Below are positions 1 through 9,890 of a stretch of 64,000 nt of DNA, one piece after another. Each line of letters opens with the position of its first letter. The first letter of the stretch is position 1. A model generated the notes under the pieces. The model was given only the letters and a program-made list of their open reading frames with translations. It did no database searches and was not told the DNA's origin. The stretch lies in assembly GCF_003202755.1 (NCBI RefSeq), contig NZ_QGLK01000004.1:310001-374000 (forward strand), in the 5' to 3' direction. This DNA is from Bifidobacterium asteroides. Its GTDB lineage: Bacteria > Actinomycetota > Actinomycetes > Actinomycetales > Bifidobacteriaceae. Made by a program: the position numbers and the translations under genes.

Positions 1-358
1 AAGTCCCTCCGACCCGGTGCGTCGGCGACTGGGGTGTGTCCAAGCTGGGGAAGCGGGACTCCAGCTCCTGCAGGCAGCGCATCCTGGCATCATATGCCGC
101 GTCGGAGGAGACCGGCGCATCGTCTATGTAGTAGGCAACCTGGTCGGACTCCACCCAGGCAGCCAGTCTGGACCAGAGACGCTGGGCCTGTTGGGCTCCC
201 AGAGAGTCAAGGTCCAACTCCCCCAGTCGCATGGCATCAGCATCGTCGGGCTGCAGGGAGGCTATCCATCGGTCAGTGCCCGGCCTGGGCCTGGACTCGG
301 CACCCCCGTCCTCATCACGGGTTTGCTGGATATCTTCCTGAGCTGTTTTGTCATGCAT
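1..358 (-). CDS. ligA: NAD-dependent DNA ligase LigA, N-terminal fragment
   Basis: Partial gene running off the left edge; about 119 N-terminal residues are visible. LigA seals nicks in duplex DNA using NAD+ during replication and repair. The visible part is the adenylation-domain start: a helical segment with VAYYIDDAPVSSDAAYD, matching the family's Tyr-Tyr-x-x-D nicotinamide-binding region, followed by SPTHRVGG, matching the conserved SPTxxVGG loop. The catalytic KxDG lysine lies outside the window. The ATG at 356-358 overlaps the end of the upstream TPR gene (stop 351-353) by 8 bp, so the two are probably co-transcribed and translationally coupled. The N-terminal extension before the ligase core (about 50 residues, acidic) is longer than in E. 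coli LigA. Confidence 0.88.
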   Translation of the reverse strand, partial: MHDKTAQEDIQQTRDEDGGAESRPRPGTDRWIASLQPDDADAMRLGELDLDSLGAQQAQRLWSRLAAWVESDQVAYYIDDAPVSSDAAYDARMRCLQELESRFPSLDTPQSPTHRVGGT

Positions 359-3300
359 TGAGCGACCTCATGAACTGTGCCTGTACCACATCAACACCTT
401 CATTATCGTCGTCGTTCATCCTTGCGGCCGCCATTGACAGTGTTCGGGCCGGGACGAAGAGCCCACCGTCCACACAGATGCGCGCGGCCTGGCGCACTAT
501 CGAAGCCACCTCGGTGTGAGGCCAGACCGGCAGGCCGTGTTCTGCCAGCACCCGGCGGGCCTGCCTGTGGTCTTCGGGCAGGACCACGCACTGGGAGCGG
601 GCCCTGGCCTGCAGCTCGGCAAGCTCGCTCTTGAGGGCTGGTATCCGATCGGGACTGATGTGCTCGCTCATCAGGTAGGCCGCTGCAGCCACGTCAAACT
701 CGTCGCGCATCCATGAGGCATAGGCCAGGCGATAGTAGGCGAAGGAGGCGTCGTCCCGATCCAAAGCCACCCGCAGGGCGTTGAGCGTGGCAGCCCGTGC
801 CGAATCCCAGTCCTCCCGGTTAGCCAGCATGACCGCCAGCTTCAGGTGGGAAAGCGGATAGGCGGGCGCATAGGCCACCATGGCGTTCAGATGCTTGAGG
901 GCCGCCTGGTCCTCCTTGATCTGGGCCAGCAGGTCAGCTATCTCCAAGTGGGCATAGAAGAGGTTGTCAGGAATGAGCAGGGTCCGCTCTCCCGGTGTGG
1001 CGAAGAGGCGGTTGTAGACCACCCGCTCGGCATAGGAGTTGAAGTAGCGGGGTACCTGGCCTTCGGCCGCAAAGACGGCATCCAGATGAGCGATAGCGTC
1101 TTGTTCAACCTGTATGCCCTGGGCTGCCCCACCGGAGAAGAGCAGATCACGGGCTTTGACGCGCTCCTTGTCTAGTTGGGAGGACAGGGAGAAGTCAAAG
1201 TCTGGAACAGGGGTGCCATCGATCATGGCACTGGCAACCTGGGGGGCCAGCTGTTCCAGCTCCGGGTCGCCAATACTCTGGATGATGCCTGTGGCCGCCT
1301 GGGCCTTGGCCGCTGATGTCATGGTCCGGTCCGAGGCCAGCTGGTGGAAACCGCCTACAGCCCTCTGCAACAGGTCGGCACGCTGGATGGACAGATCCAC
1401 GGCCTTATGTGCGCCCAGGGCCTTGGCAGACTTATCAGCAAAGGCCACCTCGGAGAACTCGGGTTCCTCCTGACTGCCATGGGGGCTGAAGCGGTCATCG
1501 CGCATGTCAAACTCAGCCTCAGTAGGCTTGAGCCCGCCTTGGGGATCCACCTGCATGGCCGCGTCGAAGAAGCGGTAGATGGCACGTGGATCCTTCAAAC
1601 CCTGTGAACGGATGCGGGAGAGGAAGAGTTCCCTGCTGAAGACCACCGAGACCAGGGTGCGGATGGTCGGATTGCTCTGCAGGGCGCTGAGCGGATTCTG
1701 GGATTCGTTGCTGGCATCATTCGATGCATCATCAGAAGTCGACTCATCCGCGTCGGAATCATTGGCTGACGACGGCGGCGCAAAAGTAGCAGAGTCAAGG
1801 TCCACGCCCTGCATGAGATCCTTGAACTCACGATCCACAGATTCCTTTTCACCCTGATCCTCGGCCTTGTCCTCCTCGTTCCCCTCTTGCTGCTCCGGGG
1901 CCATCCGAGAGGCAATGGGCTTGGTGGGATCGCCGTGCACGTCGCCATCCTTGGGATCAGCCTTGGACCCGGTGGGGGCCACCTCGCCTGAACGCATGCG
2001 CTCAAATGCCTCCAGGGCCTGTCCCATCATGGTCCTGATCGCCGAGTTCTGCTGGTCGACAGCCTCTTCCAGACCGATGGAGTCGATCTGCAGGCTGACC
2101 TCGCGCACGGCCGGATCCACCCCGAAGGCCAGGGCAGCCATCATCAGCCCGACGCGCAGGTTGTAGTCAGCGCTCATGGCGGATCGCTCGCCGTCGTCCA
2201 GGTCCCGCCAGGCCCGCGACTGGTCCTCATAGCGGCTGGAAGGCATCATCGTGCGTCCTGCTGCAGTGAAGGCCAGGGCCACCTGTCCTTGGGAGAGGTT
2301 GGACCTGAACTCCACATCGAAGCGGAAGGGCAGCCGGAGGGAACGCATCAGCATGGACAGCGTCTGCCTGTAGACCCACTCGGAACGCACCGGCTCCTGA
2401 CCCTGGCCGTCCGCTCGCACAGGCAGAGCCTGGGGAGCCTGTTGACGCACCATGACGGCGGTCGCCGCAGCCTTGTCGACCATGGCATTGATGGCAGTCC
2501 GCCCGTCGTCCTCCAGGGGGTCGAAACGAATCGGATAGTCCCCCGGGCGCAGCAAGGCGACAATGGCAGGATCATCCAAAAGTGCCTGGTCCAGCCGGGT
2601 TGCCTGGACGCGGTTGATTGAGTCCTCGGTGGGCAGCGTTCCCAGGCGGGCATTGCGCTCCAGCCAGGCGCTGACGGCGGCGAACCTGTTGAGATTGCCC
2701 TCGATGCGCAGGGCCGCAAGGGCGGCAGTGAACTCCAGCCCATTGTCCCAGCTCAGGAAGTAGGCGCCCGAATAAGAAGAAGCATACAGATGCAGGGGCT
2801 CCGCCCCATGAACGGCCTCAAGGCCTGAGACGGGCGATAGGGCCCCAGCCTCGCGCATCAGGTCGGCGAACAAATCCTCCAGACCGGAGACCCGCTGTCC
2901 ATGGGAGCGCGCTTGGATCATGTCGCCCACGCTGCGTCGGATGGCTCCCATGGGCGCCTCCCGGTTGAGCCGGTAGAAGATGTTGCCCGAGCCGAACCCA
3001 GTGAAGGTTCCCTGGATGCGCGGCAGCAGGTAAGCAGCGAAGAAGGCAATGGCCACGGCATCCCTATACTCCAGGTCCAGGCGCATCTCAGGAGGCAGGA
3101 GCGGACGCAGCTGCTCAAGTGAATAGCGACCATCGGCTCGCAGCCAGGAGGCCAGCCAACGCATGTGGCCGGCATCGTCACGGCCTGCTACAGCACCCTG
3201 CAGGGCGCGGACCGGCCCCGAATCCTGACCTGGATCGCGGCCCAGCCGACGACCGTCGGCCAGGGTCACCTCCTCCTCCCGGCCCAGCAAGAAGGCAGGT

Positions 3301-3746
3301 TCCATGTTCTGTAAGTCCATCCGGCTCTGCTCGCCGATGAAGACCCGGCCATGGTCGTCGGCCAGAGCAATCTGGGCGAAGTGACGACGATCGGTGAAGA
3401 TACCCAGCGCGAAGCCGCGGCCTGGTGCATCAGACCATTGGACCCAGCCAAGCGTCAGACCATCGGGAACGCCCTGCAGGCGCGGAAAAAGCCGACGCTT
3501 GACGGCGATGCCCAGAACACGGCTGTGGGAGGCCAGAAATTCGCGCATCTGCCGATCATCTGGGTGGTGCCCTGTCCGGTTGATCAGATCGACCATGTCG
3601 GCCACCGAAGAATCCAGGGGACGATCCCCGCGACTCCCAGCAGTCGGACGAGAGGAGCCGACCAGTCCCTCCAGTGAGGAAAGAATGGAACGGCCCAGGC
3701 CGGACAGATCCCCGAACCCCCGGGACTTCTTCGCGTTCTTGGACAT
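351..3746 (-). CDS. Large TPR-containing protein of unknown function
   Basis: About 1131 residues from the ATG at 3744-3746 (MSKNAKKSRG...). A longer reading to 3866 exists but would run into the divergent gene at 3797, and an intermediate ATG at 3776 is also possible, so the start is uncertain. No signal peptide or membrane segment is evident. The middle (roughly residues 590-700) is very acidic and Ser/Asp-rich, probably a flexible linker. The last third carries helical repeats resembling tetratricopeptide repeats (for example LEIADLLAQIKEDQAALKHL and neighbouring units), which usually mediate protein-protein contacts. It overlaps ligA by 8 bp. I recognise no enzymatic motif, and the function is unknown. 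Confidence 0.7.
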   Translation of the reverse strand: MSKNAKKSRGFGDLSGLGRSILSSLEGLVGSSRPTAGSRGDRPLDSSVADMVDLINRTGHHPDDRQMREFLASHSRVLGIAVKRRLFPRLQGVPDGLTLGWVQWSDAPGRGFALGIFTDRRHFAQIALADDHGRVFIGEQSRMDLQNMEPAFLLGREEEVTLADGRRLGRDPGQDSGPVRALQGAVAGRDDAGHMRWLASWLRADGRYSLEQLRPLLPPEMRLDLEYRDAVAIAFFAAYLLPRIQGTFTGFGSGNIFYRLNREAPMGAIRRSVGDMIQARSHGQRVSGLEDLFADLMREAGALSPVSGLEAVHGAEPLHLYASSYSGAYFLSWDNGLEFTAALAALRIEGNLNRFAAVSAWLERNARLGTLPTEDSINRVQATRLDQALLDDPAIVALLRPGDYPIRFDPLEDDGRTAINAMVDKAAATAVMVRQQAPQALPVRADGQGQEPVRSEWVYRQTLSMLMRSLRLPFRFDVEFRSNLSQGQVALAFTAAGRTMMPSSRYEDQSRAWRDLDDGERSAMSADYNLRVGLMMAALAFGVDPAVREVSLQIDSIGLEEAVDQQNSAIRTMMGQALEAFERMRSGEVAPTGSKADPKDGDVHGDPTKPIASRMAPEQQEGNEEDKAEDQGEKESVDREFKDLMQGVDLDSATFAPPSSANDSDADESTSDDASNDASNESQNPLSALQSNPTIRTLVSVVFSRELFLSRIRSQGLKDPRAIYRFFDAAMQVDPQGGLKPTEAEFDMRDDRFSPHGSQEEPEFSEVAFADKSAKALGAHKAVDLSIQRADLLQRAVGGFHQLASDRTMTSAAKAQAATGIIQSIGDPELEQLAPQVASAMIDGTPVPDFDFSLSSQLDKERVKARDLLFSGGAAQGIQVEQDAIAHLDAVFAAEGQVPRYFNSYAERVVYNRLFATPGERTLLIPDNLFYAHLEIADLLAQIKEDQAALKHLNAMVAYAPAYPLSHLKLAVMLANREDWDSARAATLNALRVALDRDDASFAYYRLAYASWMRDEFDVAAAAYLMSEHISPDRIPALKSELAELQARARSQCVVLPEDHRQARRVLAEHGLPVWPHTEVASIVRQAARICVDGGLFVPARTLSMAAARMNDDDNEGVDVVQAQFMRSLNA

Positions 3747-3796
3747 ACCTTTGATTGTCCCAATCCAGCCCGACATGTCGCCGTTAGAATAAAACC

Positions 3797-6055
3797 GTGA
3801 TGACTCTGCCAGCCCTGAGACGCCCCACCCCGGCCAGGGGCGCAGCCATCCGCCTGCTGCTGGCACTTTTTGTTGTGCTCACCCTGGAACTGGGGGTCTT
3901 CAATCTGGCCCATTGGCAGTCGCTGTCGGGTTCATCCTCAAACTCTCCGACAAGGACTGCTGGCCACGTCGCCTCACAATCGCGCCAGCTGGGACCAGGA
4001 CTGTCCCCGTTGCCGGGCGGAGGACTGAAAGTCACCGATCCAGCTGATGCCTGGATGGACGTCCCTGTCGCCGATGGACGGGCATCCTTCCTTCAGGCTC
4101 AGCTGGCAGAAGACATCAAGGGTTCACCCTTGTCGCAGATTCATGTACGTCTGGACCTGCACCTGGCCGGCGACAAGGGTTGGACCCAGGGCACCCGAGG
4201 GCTGATCTGCCCCGGTCAGGCCCGTAGCCACTATCTACGCATCAGAGGCAATCCCAACGGCGGTCGGATCCAGGCCATGCGACTGTGGATACAGGAGCCC
4301 GTCGGATCTCAGCTGGAGCTGACCGGAATGACTCCGGCCGATGTGGTACCCCTGGAACTCAACCCAGCGCGGATACTGATGCTGGCCTGTCTGGCGGCGC
4401 TGATCCTAGGCTACCTACCCGGCTCGGTCCTCTGGCGGACCCGGCTGGATACGGGTTCGATAAGCCAGCGCCTGGCACTGGTCCTGATTTTGGCTCCGCT
4501 TGCAGTCTGGTCCTGCTGGAGCATCCAGTATGATCTGTCCACCTTTACCCCCGTGGCCTACCATCACCCGCAGGCCTACGTCTACGACTTCAACCAGTAC
4601 GATCATGTGGCGCAGGCCCTTCTGCATGGACGCCCTTGGCTGGATCTGGGCCAGGCGCCGGGTCTGTCCAAGGCAGCCAACCCCTTTGACATAGCCACCC
4701 GCAACGCACTGCTGGCCCAGGACCAGCAACCCATATATTGGGACTATGTCTATCACAATGGCCACTGGTACTCATACTTCGGTGTCCTGCCGGTACTGCT
4801 GCTCTTTCTGCCTTACAGGGCGGTGACCAGCCTGGCGCATCCGGGCGGGTATGCCCTGCCCACCAGTTCGGCTGCCGCCCTGCTGGTCACGGCGGCCACC
4901 ATCATGACCGCCCTGGCCACCATCCGCCTGCTGGCCCGATGGTTCCCCCGGGTCAACCTGGCCGTGGTCGGCATGGCTCTTACAACCATGCTGGAAGGAT
5001 CCGGCATGGTCTACCTCTGGTGCCGCCGCAACTTCTATACGATTCCCTTCGATGCCTCCATATTGGCGGTCATGACTGGACTCTGGCTCTGGATGGGGGC
5101 CAGACGGGTCCATCGACAGCCTGCAGATGCCAGTAAGCATTCGGATCGTGGATCAACGCGGATGTGGACCGTGGAGGACGGGGACCAACCATGGCAACTG
5201 TCCAGACCTCGACTTTTTTTGGGTTCGCTGTCAATAGCTGCCACCCTGGGCTGCCGACCCACCTTCTTGGCTGCCGGACTACTGGCGCTACCCCTGTTTG
5301 CCAAAGAAATAAGGGCAGTCATCAACACCCTGTTCGCTCGCAGGAGCCATCCTGCCGACCTGTCTAGGAAACGGGCGCTGTCGCTGCTGGTCTGTGGCCT
5401 GTTGCCAGTCATCCTGGTAGCCGCTCCCCTGCTCTGGTACAACCGCTGGCGCTTCGGGGCCCTGCTGGACTTCGGCAACAGATATCAAATGACCGTCCTG
5501 GACCTGACCAACTATCATCCTGGCACCCAAGGTCTGCTTCAGATTTTTGACTACTACCTTCTGCAGCCGTTGACCGCCCTGCCGGTCTTCCCCTACCTGC
5601 AATTCTCCCCCGCTCCCATGCGGGTCTGGCACTTCACCGAGCCTGGCCTGGGCGGGCTGTTAGTCACCACCCCGGTACTCGTACTGGCCCTTGTCCTTAT
5701 CGTCCTGCCCCGAGTGCGAAAAGAACTGCAGCGCCGAGGATGGATGCCCGCCTTGATCCTGGCCCTGGCCTTAGCGGCTCTGGTTATGGCTGCAGACTCC
5801 TATGTTGGCGGGTTCTCGGTGCGCTACACCATCGACTTCGCCTGGCTGATCTGCCTGGCTGCTGTTGTAATCATGGCCGCCGCATCCTCGGCATACGAAG
5901 GCGGCCGCTCCAGAGCGGGAGCGGCCGTCATGAGCCTACTGACACTAACCTGTCTGGCTGGCCTGGTCCTGACCTTGATCAACGCCATGGTCCTGCTGGA
6001 GCACTTCGACCCCAGTCAGGCCATGAACGTAGCCGTCTGGTTCCTAGCACCCTGA
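3797..6055 (+). CDS. Polytopic membrane protein, possibly GT-C-like
   Basis: 752 residues starting at GTG 3797, with an alternative ATG immediately after at 3800. An N-terminal hydrophobic segment (about residues 18-40) is followed by an extracytoplasmic soluble stretch to about residue 190, then at least eight hydrophobic segments through to the C terminus. The loop with YDFNQYDHVAQALLHGRPWLDL after the second membrane segment is the kind of acidic first-loop feature seen in GT-C glycosyltransferases and related bacterial membrane proteins. The gene stands alone and is transcribed divergently from the TPR gene. A role in cell-envelope glycan assembly is an inference from topology only; the substrate is unknown. 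Confidence 0.65.
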   Translation: MMTLPALRRPTPARGAAIRLLLALFVVLTLELGVFNLAHWQSLSGSSSNSPTRTAGHVASQSRQLGPGLSPLPGGGLKVTDPADAWMDVPVADGRASFLQAQLAEDIKGSPLSQIHVRLDLHLAGDKGWTQGTRGLICPGQARSHYLRIRGNPNGGRIQAMRLWIQEPVGSQLELTGMTPADVVPLELNPARILMLACLAALILGYLPGSVLWRTRLDTGSISQRLALVLILAPLAVWSCWSIQYDLSTFTPVAYHHPQAYVYDFNQYDHVAQALLHGRPWLDLGQAPGLSKAANPFDIATRNALLAQDQQPIYWDYVYHNGHWYSYFGVLPVLLLFLPYRAVTSLAHPGGYALPTSSAAALLVTAATIMTALATIRLLARWFPRVNLAVVGMALTTMLEGSGMVYLWCRRNFYTIPFDASILAVMTGLWLWMGARRVHRQPADASKHSDRGSTRMWTVEDGDQPWQLSRPRLFLGSLSIAATLGCRPTFLAAGLLALPLFAKEIRAVINTLFARRSHPADLSRKRALSLLVCGLLPVILVAAPLLWYNRWRFGALLDFGNRYQMTVLDLTNYHPGTQGLLQIFDYYLLQPLTALPVFPYLQFSPAPMRVWHFTEPGLGGLLVTTPVLVLALVLIVLPRVRKELQRRGWMPALILALALAALVMAADSYVGGFSVRYTIDFAWLICLAAVVIMAAASSAYEGGRSRAGAAVMSLLTLTCLAGLVLTLINAMVLLEHFDPSQAMNVAVWFLAP

Positions 6056-6073
6056 GCCCAGCCGACAGTGATG

Positions 6074-8311
6074 TCAGGAGTCCAGGCCCTGCTGCTTGAG
6101 GGCTTGGTGATACCGGTCGACCATGTCAGCCACGATGCCATTGCCATCGCCGCCTGACAAGGTGATGACCGATGCCAGAGGCATGGTATCGAAAAGCTGA
6201 GCCGTATTGGGATCGTCAGGCAGCGGTATGCCATCCTGATCGATACGATCGCGCAAGATGGGCCCGCCAATCGAATTCTCGCGCCACTCGGCCATGGTCG
6301 ATTCGGCATTCAACGGAATGAACCTGCCGTCGCCATCCACCTGCAGGTCCTCTTCTGCAACCAGATCTCGGCTGGAAGTACCCACCTGGATGCGGTAAGT
6401 GCCCGCCTCCACATGCCAGGTATCCATGGCTGTGGACCAGTAGGCGAAGTCGCGTTCAGTCAGGTCCATGCTCACTCGGCGGGACTGCCCGGCCTTCAGG
6501 AAGACCTTGGCGAAGGCCTTGAGCTCATGGCTGGGCCGGTTCACCCGGCTGGCGCAGGGGGCCACATAGACCTGCACGGTCTGAGCGCCGTCCACCTGCG
6601 AGGTGTTGGTCACCGTCACCTCCACCCGAGCCGAGTTGGCTCCGGTCTTGGTCACCGCAACCTGATCCAGGTCAAAGTCGGCATAGGACAGCCCGAACCC
6701 GAAGGGGAAGGCCACCGGACGCTGGAAGGTGTCGTAGTAGCGGTAGCCCACGTAGACGCCCTCGCCATAGCGGGAGTGACCCTCCTCGCCGGGGAAGGAG
6801 GTGATGGTGGGGTTGTCCTCCAGCCGGACCGGAATGGTTTCAGGCAGATGTCCCGAGGGATTGGCGGCGCCGGTCAGCACATCCACCACGGCGCGTCCTC
6901 CCTCCTGGCCCAGCAGCCAGGTCTCCAACAGACCCTTGGTCTTGTCCATCCAGTCGGCAACTGTCACCACGGCTCCATTGGAGAGGACGGCGACCACCCG
7001 GTCGTTGACCTCGGAGACAGCCTTGAGCAGAGCCACCTGCTTGTCAGGAAGATCCATGCTGGTGCGGTCAAAGCCCTCGGACTCGGCATCTTCAGGCAAC
7101 CCCAGGAAGAGCACCACAGTGTCGGCTCCGCGCGCGACCTCAAGCGCCTGCTGGGTCAGAGCAGGATCCTGCTCCTTGTCGTTAAACGTGAACCCGGGCG
7201 CGAAGTCCACATTCATTCCGGCCTCTTTGAAGCCATCCAGAGCCGAGGAGACCTCGGTGGGCGTGATGTGCGAGGAGCCTCCGCCCTGGTAGCGCGGAGT
7301 CCGGGCGAATTCGCCGATAACGGCGACCTTCTCCTGGTGGTCAAGAGGAAGAATCCGATCTTCGTTGCGCAAGAGGACGATGGACTCCTGAGCCGCTCGA
7401 CGAGCCATGTCGTTGTGCGCCTGAACATCGTAGCGATACCCCAGCTGTGACATGGCCGGACGGGCCTTGTCGATCAGGTCCAAGATCCCCTGGGCCATCC
7501 GGTCCAGTTGCTCCTTGCCCAACTTGCCAGCCTGCACGGCCTGAACCACCTGGTCGTCAGTGTGGGAGGGCGGCATCTCCAGATTGAGCCCGGCCTGCAG
7601 GGCATTGACCCTGTTGTGGACGGCCCCCCAGTCGGACATGACCATGCCCTGGTAGCCCCACTCGCCGCGCAGAACCTCCGTTAACAGCCAGCGGTTCTCC
7701 GAGCTGAAGACCCCGTTGAGCTTGTTGTAAGCGCACATGATGGTCCAGGGCTTGGCATTCCTGACCACGTATTCAAAGGCCGGCAGATAGATCTCGCGCA
7801 AAGTGCGCTCGTCCACGTCAGAGCTGACCCTGAGCCTGTCGGTCTCCTGGTTGTTGGCTGCAAAGTGTTTCAGAGAGGTTCCCACGCCCTTGGACTGGAC
7901 CCCTTCGACCAGACCAGCGGCTTCATGCCCAGCCAGGACCGGATCCTCCGAGTAAAACTCGAAGTTGCGGCCGCCCAGCGGGCTGCGCTTGATGTTGATG
8001 CCGGGGCCCAGAATCACGGCCACCCTCTCCTGGATGCACTCCTCGCCCATGGCCTGGCCCACCTGGTAGGTCAGATCAGGATTCCATGAGGAGGCCAACC
8101 CAGCGGTCGGAGGGAAGCAGGTGGCCGGAACCGATCCGTAGACGTCGGAGCCTGTGGCCTTGCGCAAGCCATAAGGGCCGTCGGTGATCATATAGCCTTC
8201 ATAGCCCTTGTCGGGAAGTCCCTGCAGGTGCCAGGAGTCGGATCCCGAGGTCAGCGAGGCCTCCTCTTGCAGATCCAAATCCTTGGCTTTGGTATGCGAT
8301 TTTTCCGTCAT
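6074..8311 (-). CDS. Beta-glucosidase, glycoside hydrolase family 3
   Basis: 745 residues, ATG at 8311 preceded by AGGAAAA. GH3 retaining enzymes release terminal beta-linked glucose from oligosaccharides or plant glucosides. The order is typical: an N-terminal barrel with DGPYGLR near the start and the nucleophile motif VMSDWGA (Asp about residue 227), a second alpha/beta sandwich domain starting near IVLLRNEDRILPL, and a C-terminal fibronectin III-like domain (FGFGLSYADF..., then the beta-rich tail to about 690). There is no signal peptide, so it acts in the cytoplasm on imported sugars. It lies 71 bp downstream of an MFS transporter on the same strand, which suggests an import-and-cleave pair. 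Exact linkage preference cannot be told from sequence. Confidence 0.9.
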   Translation of the reverse strand: MTEKSHTKAKDLDLQEEASLTSGSDSWHLQGLPDKGYEGYMITDGPYGLRKATGSDVYGSVPATCFPPTAGLASSWNPDLTYQVGQAMGEECIQERVAVILGPGINIKRSPLGGRNFEFYSEDPVLAGHEAAGLVEGVQSKGVGTSLKHFAANNQETDRLRVSSDVDERTLREIYLPAFEYVVRNAKPWTIMCAYNKLNGVFSSENRWLLTEVLRGEWGYQGMVMSDWGAVHNRVNALQAGLNLEMPPSHTDDQVVQAVQAGKLGKEQLDRMAQGILDLIDKARPAMSQLGYRYDVQAHNDMARRAAQESIVLLRNEDRILPLDHQEKVAVIGEFARTPRYQGGGSSHITPTEVSSALDGFKEAGMNVDFAPGFTFNDKEQDPALTQQALEVARGADTVVLFLGLPEDAESEGFDRTSMDLPDKQVALLKAVSEVNDRVVAVLSNGAVVTVADWMDKTKGLLETWLLGQEGGRAVVDVLTGAANPSGHLPETIPVRLEDNPTITSFPGEEGHSRYGEGVYVGYRYYDTFQRPVAFPFGFGLSYADFDLDQVAVTKTGANSARVEVTVTNTSQVDGAQTVQVYVAPCASRVNRPSHELKAFAKVFLKAGQSRRVSMDLTERDFAYWSTAMDTWHVEAGTYRIQVGTSSRDLVAEEDLQVDGDGRFIPLNAESTMAEWRENSIGGPILRDRIDQDGIPLPDDPNTAQLFDTMPLASVITLSGGDGNGIVADMVDRYHQALKQQGLDS

Positions 8312-8382
8312 GTCTATTTTCCTTTCGGATTCGATTGGCCGGGCCGCTGCTCAGCACAGGTCCGGATTACAGGTTTTCAGAC

Positions 8383-9759
8383 TCACTTGACCTTGCGGAT
8401 CATCATGATGAAGAAAGTCCCCGCCAGCAAGCAAACGATGGCAACGGGGAAGATCATCCTATACCCGCCAAAGATACCGATGACCAGGGTGGTGCACCCG
8501 GGGGCGATCACCTGACCAATGGTATTGGCCAGGTTGAGGATGCCCAGGTCCTTGCCGGCCTCCTTGGCATTCGGCAACACATCGACATTCAGCGCCTGGT
8601 CCACTGACATGTAGCAACCGTTGCCGATTCCGGCCAAGGCGGCATAAATGTACATGCCCGTTGCGGTCGGCATCAGGAAGGGGAAAACCATCCCGAGAGC
8701 AATGATCAGACAGCTGATGGCCACAATCACTTTCCGCTTCTGCAGGAAGTCCGAGAGAGGGCCCGAGACCACAGCGGCCAGGATGGTGGTGATCACCGAG
8801 AGCAGAGCCATGATCTTGAGTGTGGATGCAGCCTGGTCATCACTCAAACGGCAGTACTTCTGCAGAATGTAGAGTTGGTAGCCCTGGATCATGTAACATC
8901 CGACGATGAAAGTGAACCTGCCCAGAAGCGCCATGTAGAAGTCCCGGCTGTTCTTGGTGGGCGGTATGAAGGACCGGCCGACGTCAGCCCAAGTCCGTTC
9001 CACGACTGTGTTTGCAGCTGACTTCTCGCGCGGCCAGATCAACACGGTGAGGATTCCAGAGAAGAGGAAGATGATCATGCCGACTATCAGGCCCGTACGG
9101 ATGTTGGCTATGAACGAGCTGCCGATGATGTTTCCCAGTTGCTGGCCAACCACCTGGCTGGCACCATACAGAGCCGAGTAGGTTCCCCTAGTCGATTCGG
9201 GAATCCTGTCTGAGAGGACCGCCACAGCCGGGGCTATCAGGCAGTTGATGCCCACCTGGACGATGCACCAGCCAAAGATGATCATGAAAAGGGTATGCGA
9301 CTGGATGATCATCAGAAAACCAAGGGCGCCGATAATACCGCCCAGCACGATCCAGGGGGTGCGCTTGCCGACGCGGAACCTGGACATATCAGAGAGAGCG
9401 CCGAAAACAACGTTGGCCACCAAGGCGAATACGCAACCAATCGAATTCATCGTCCCTAGGGCCGCTTCGGCGCTGACCCCGTGCAGGGTATTGAAGATCT
9501 GAGGCAGAAGAACCCCCGAACCCATGGAAAAGGGCGCGGCCCAGAGCAAGGATACCAGGGCGAACCCAATGGCGAAACGGACCTTCTCCTTGCTGTTGAG
9601 CTTTCTGCCAGTATCCGGAGCCAGGCTCGCATCCATGCCTTGGTCTGCGACGGCATCTCCGGTCTCATCTGCAGAGGCCATGGCTTTGATGTCCTCTCCG
9701 ACTCGTGCACCAACCCCCTCGACCGGGTCTTCCCTTCGATCCTTGTTTCCGTTCCCCAT
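8383..9759 (-). CDS. MFS transporter, probably for a (gluco)oligosaccharide
   Basis: 458 residues, ATG 9759 with a good GAAGGAG site 9 bp upstream. A hydrophilic N-terminal tail of about 55 residues is followed by 12 predicted membrane segments with the major-facilitator loop after TM2 (GALSDMSRFRVGKRTPWIVLGG), a variant of the GxxxDRxGRR loop. The GKRTPWI signature resembles glycoside-pentoside-hexuronide and sucrose-type carriers. It is immediately upstream of the GH3 beta-glucosidase, so the likely cargo is a beta-glucoside; this is inference from context. Transport probably depends on an ion gradient. Confidence 0.82.
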   Translation of the reverse strand: MGNGNKDRREDPVEGVGARVGEDIKAMASADETGDAVADQGMDASLAPDTGRKLNSKEKVRFAIGFALVSLLWAAPFSMGSGVLLPQIFNTLHGVSAEAALGTMNSIGCVFALVANVVFGALSDMSRFRVGKRTPWIVLGGIIGALGFLMIIQSHTLFMIIFGWCIVQVGINCLIAPAVAVLSDRIPESTRGTYSALYGASQVVGQQLGNIIGSSFIANIRTGLIVGMIIFLFSGILTVLIWPREKSAANTVVERTWADVGRSFIPPTKNSRDFYMALLGRFTFIVGCYMIQGYQLYILQKYCRLSDDQAASTLKIMALLSVITTILAAVVSGPLSDFLQKRKVIVAISCLIIALGMVFPFLMPTATGMYIYAALAGIGNGCYMSVDQALNVDVLPNAKEAGKDLGILNLANTIGQVIAPGCTTLVIGIFGGYRMIFPVAIVCLLAGTFFIMMIRKVK

Positions 9760-9777
9760 CGTTACTGCTCCTTCGTG

Positions 9778-9789
9778 TGCAACCTTGCA
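9778..9789. promoter_or_regulatory. Small inverted repeat upstream of the MFS/GH3 pair
   Basis: TGCAA-cc-TTGCA, a perfect 5-bp inverted repeat with a 2-bp centre, 19 bp upstream of the MFS start codon. Its place between promoter and start would suit a repressor site. No regulator gene is adjacent and the arms are short, so it may be chance. Confidence 0.2.
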
Positions 9790-9890
9790 ATCAGTGGCTC
9801 ATCATCGAGCCCCACCAACCTCCCCCTTCCATGACGGGTGATCATTCCGAATTCATTATCGGAGCAAACCAGGAAAGAGGAGGGTTTTCT

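Noticed and set aside
3747..3866. Upstream extension of the TPR gene to 3866
   Set aside because: It would overlap the divergent membrane-protein gene by 70 bp, and an internal ATG gives a cleaner start.
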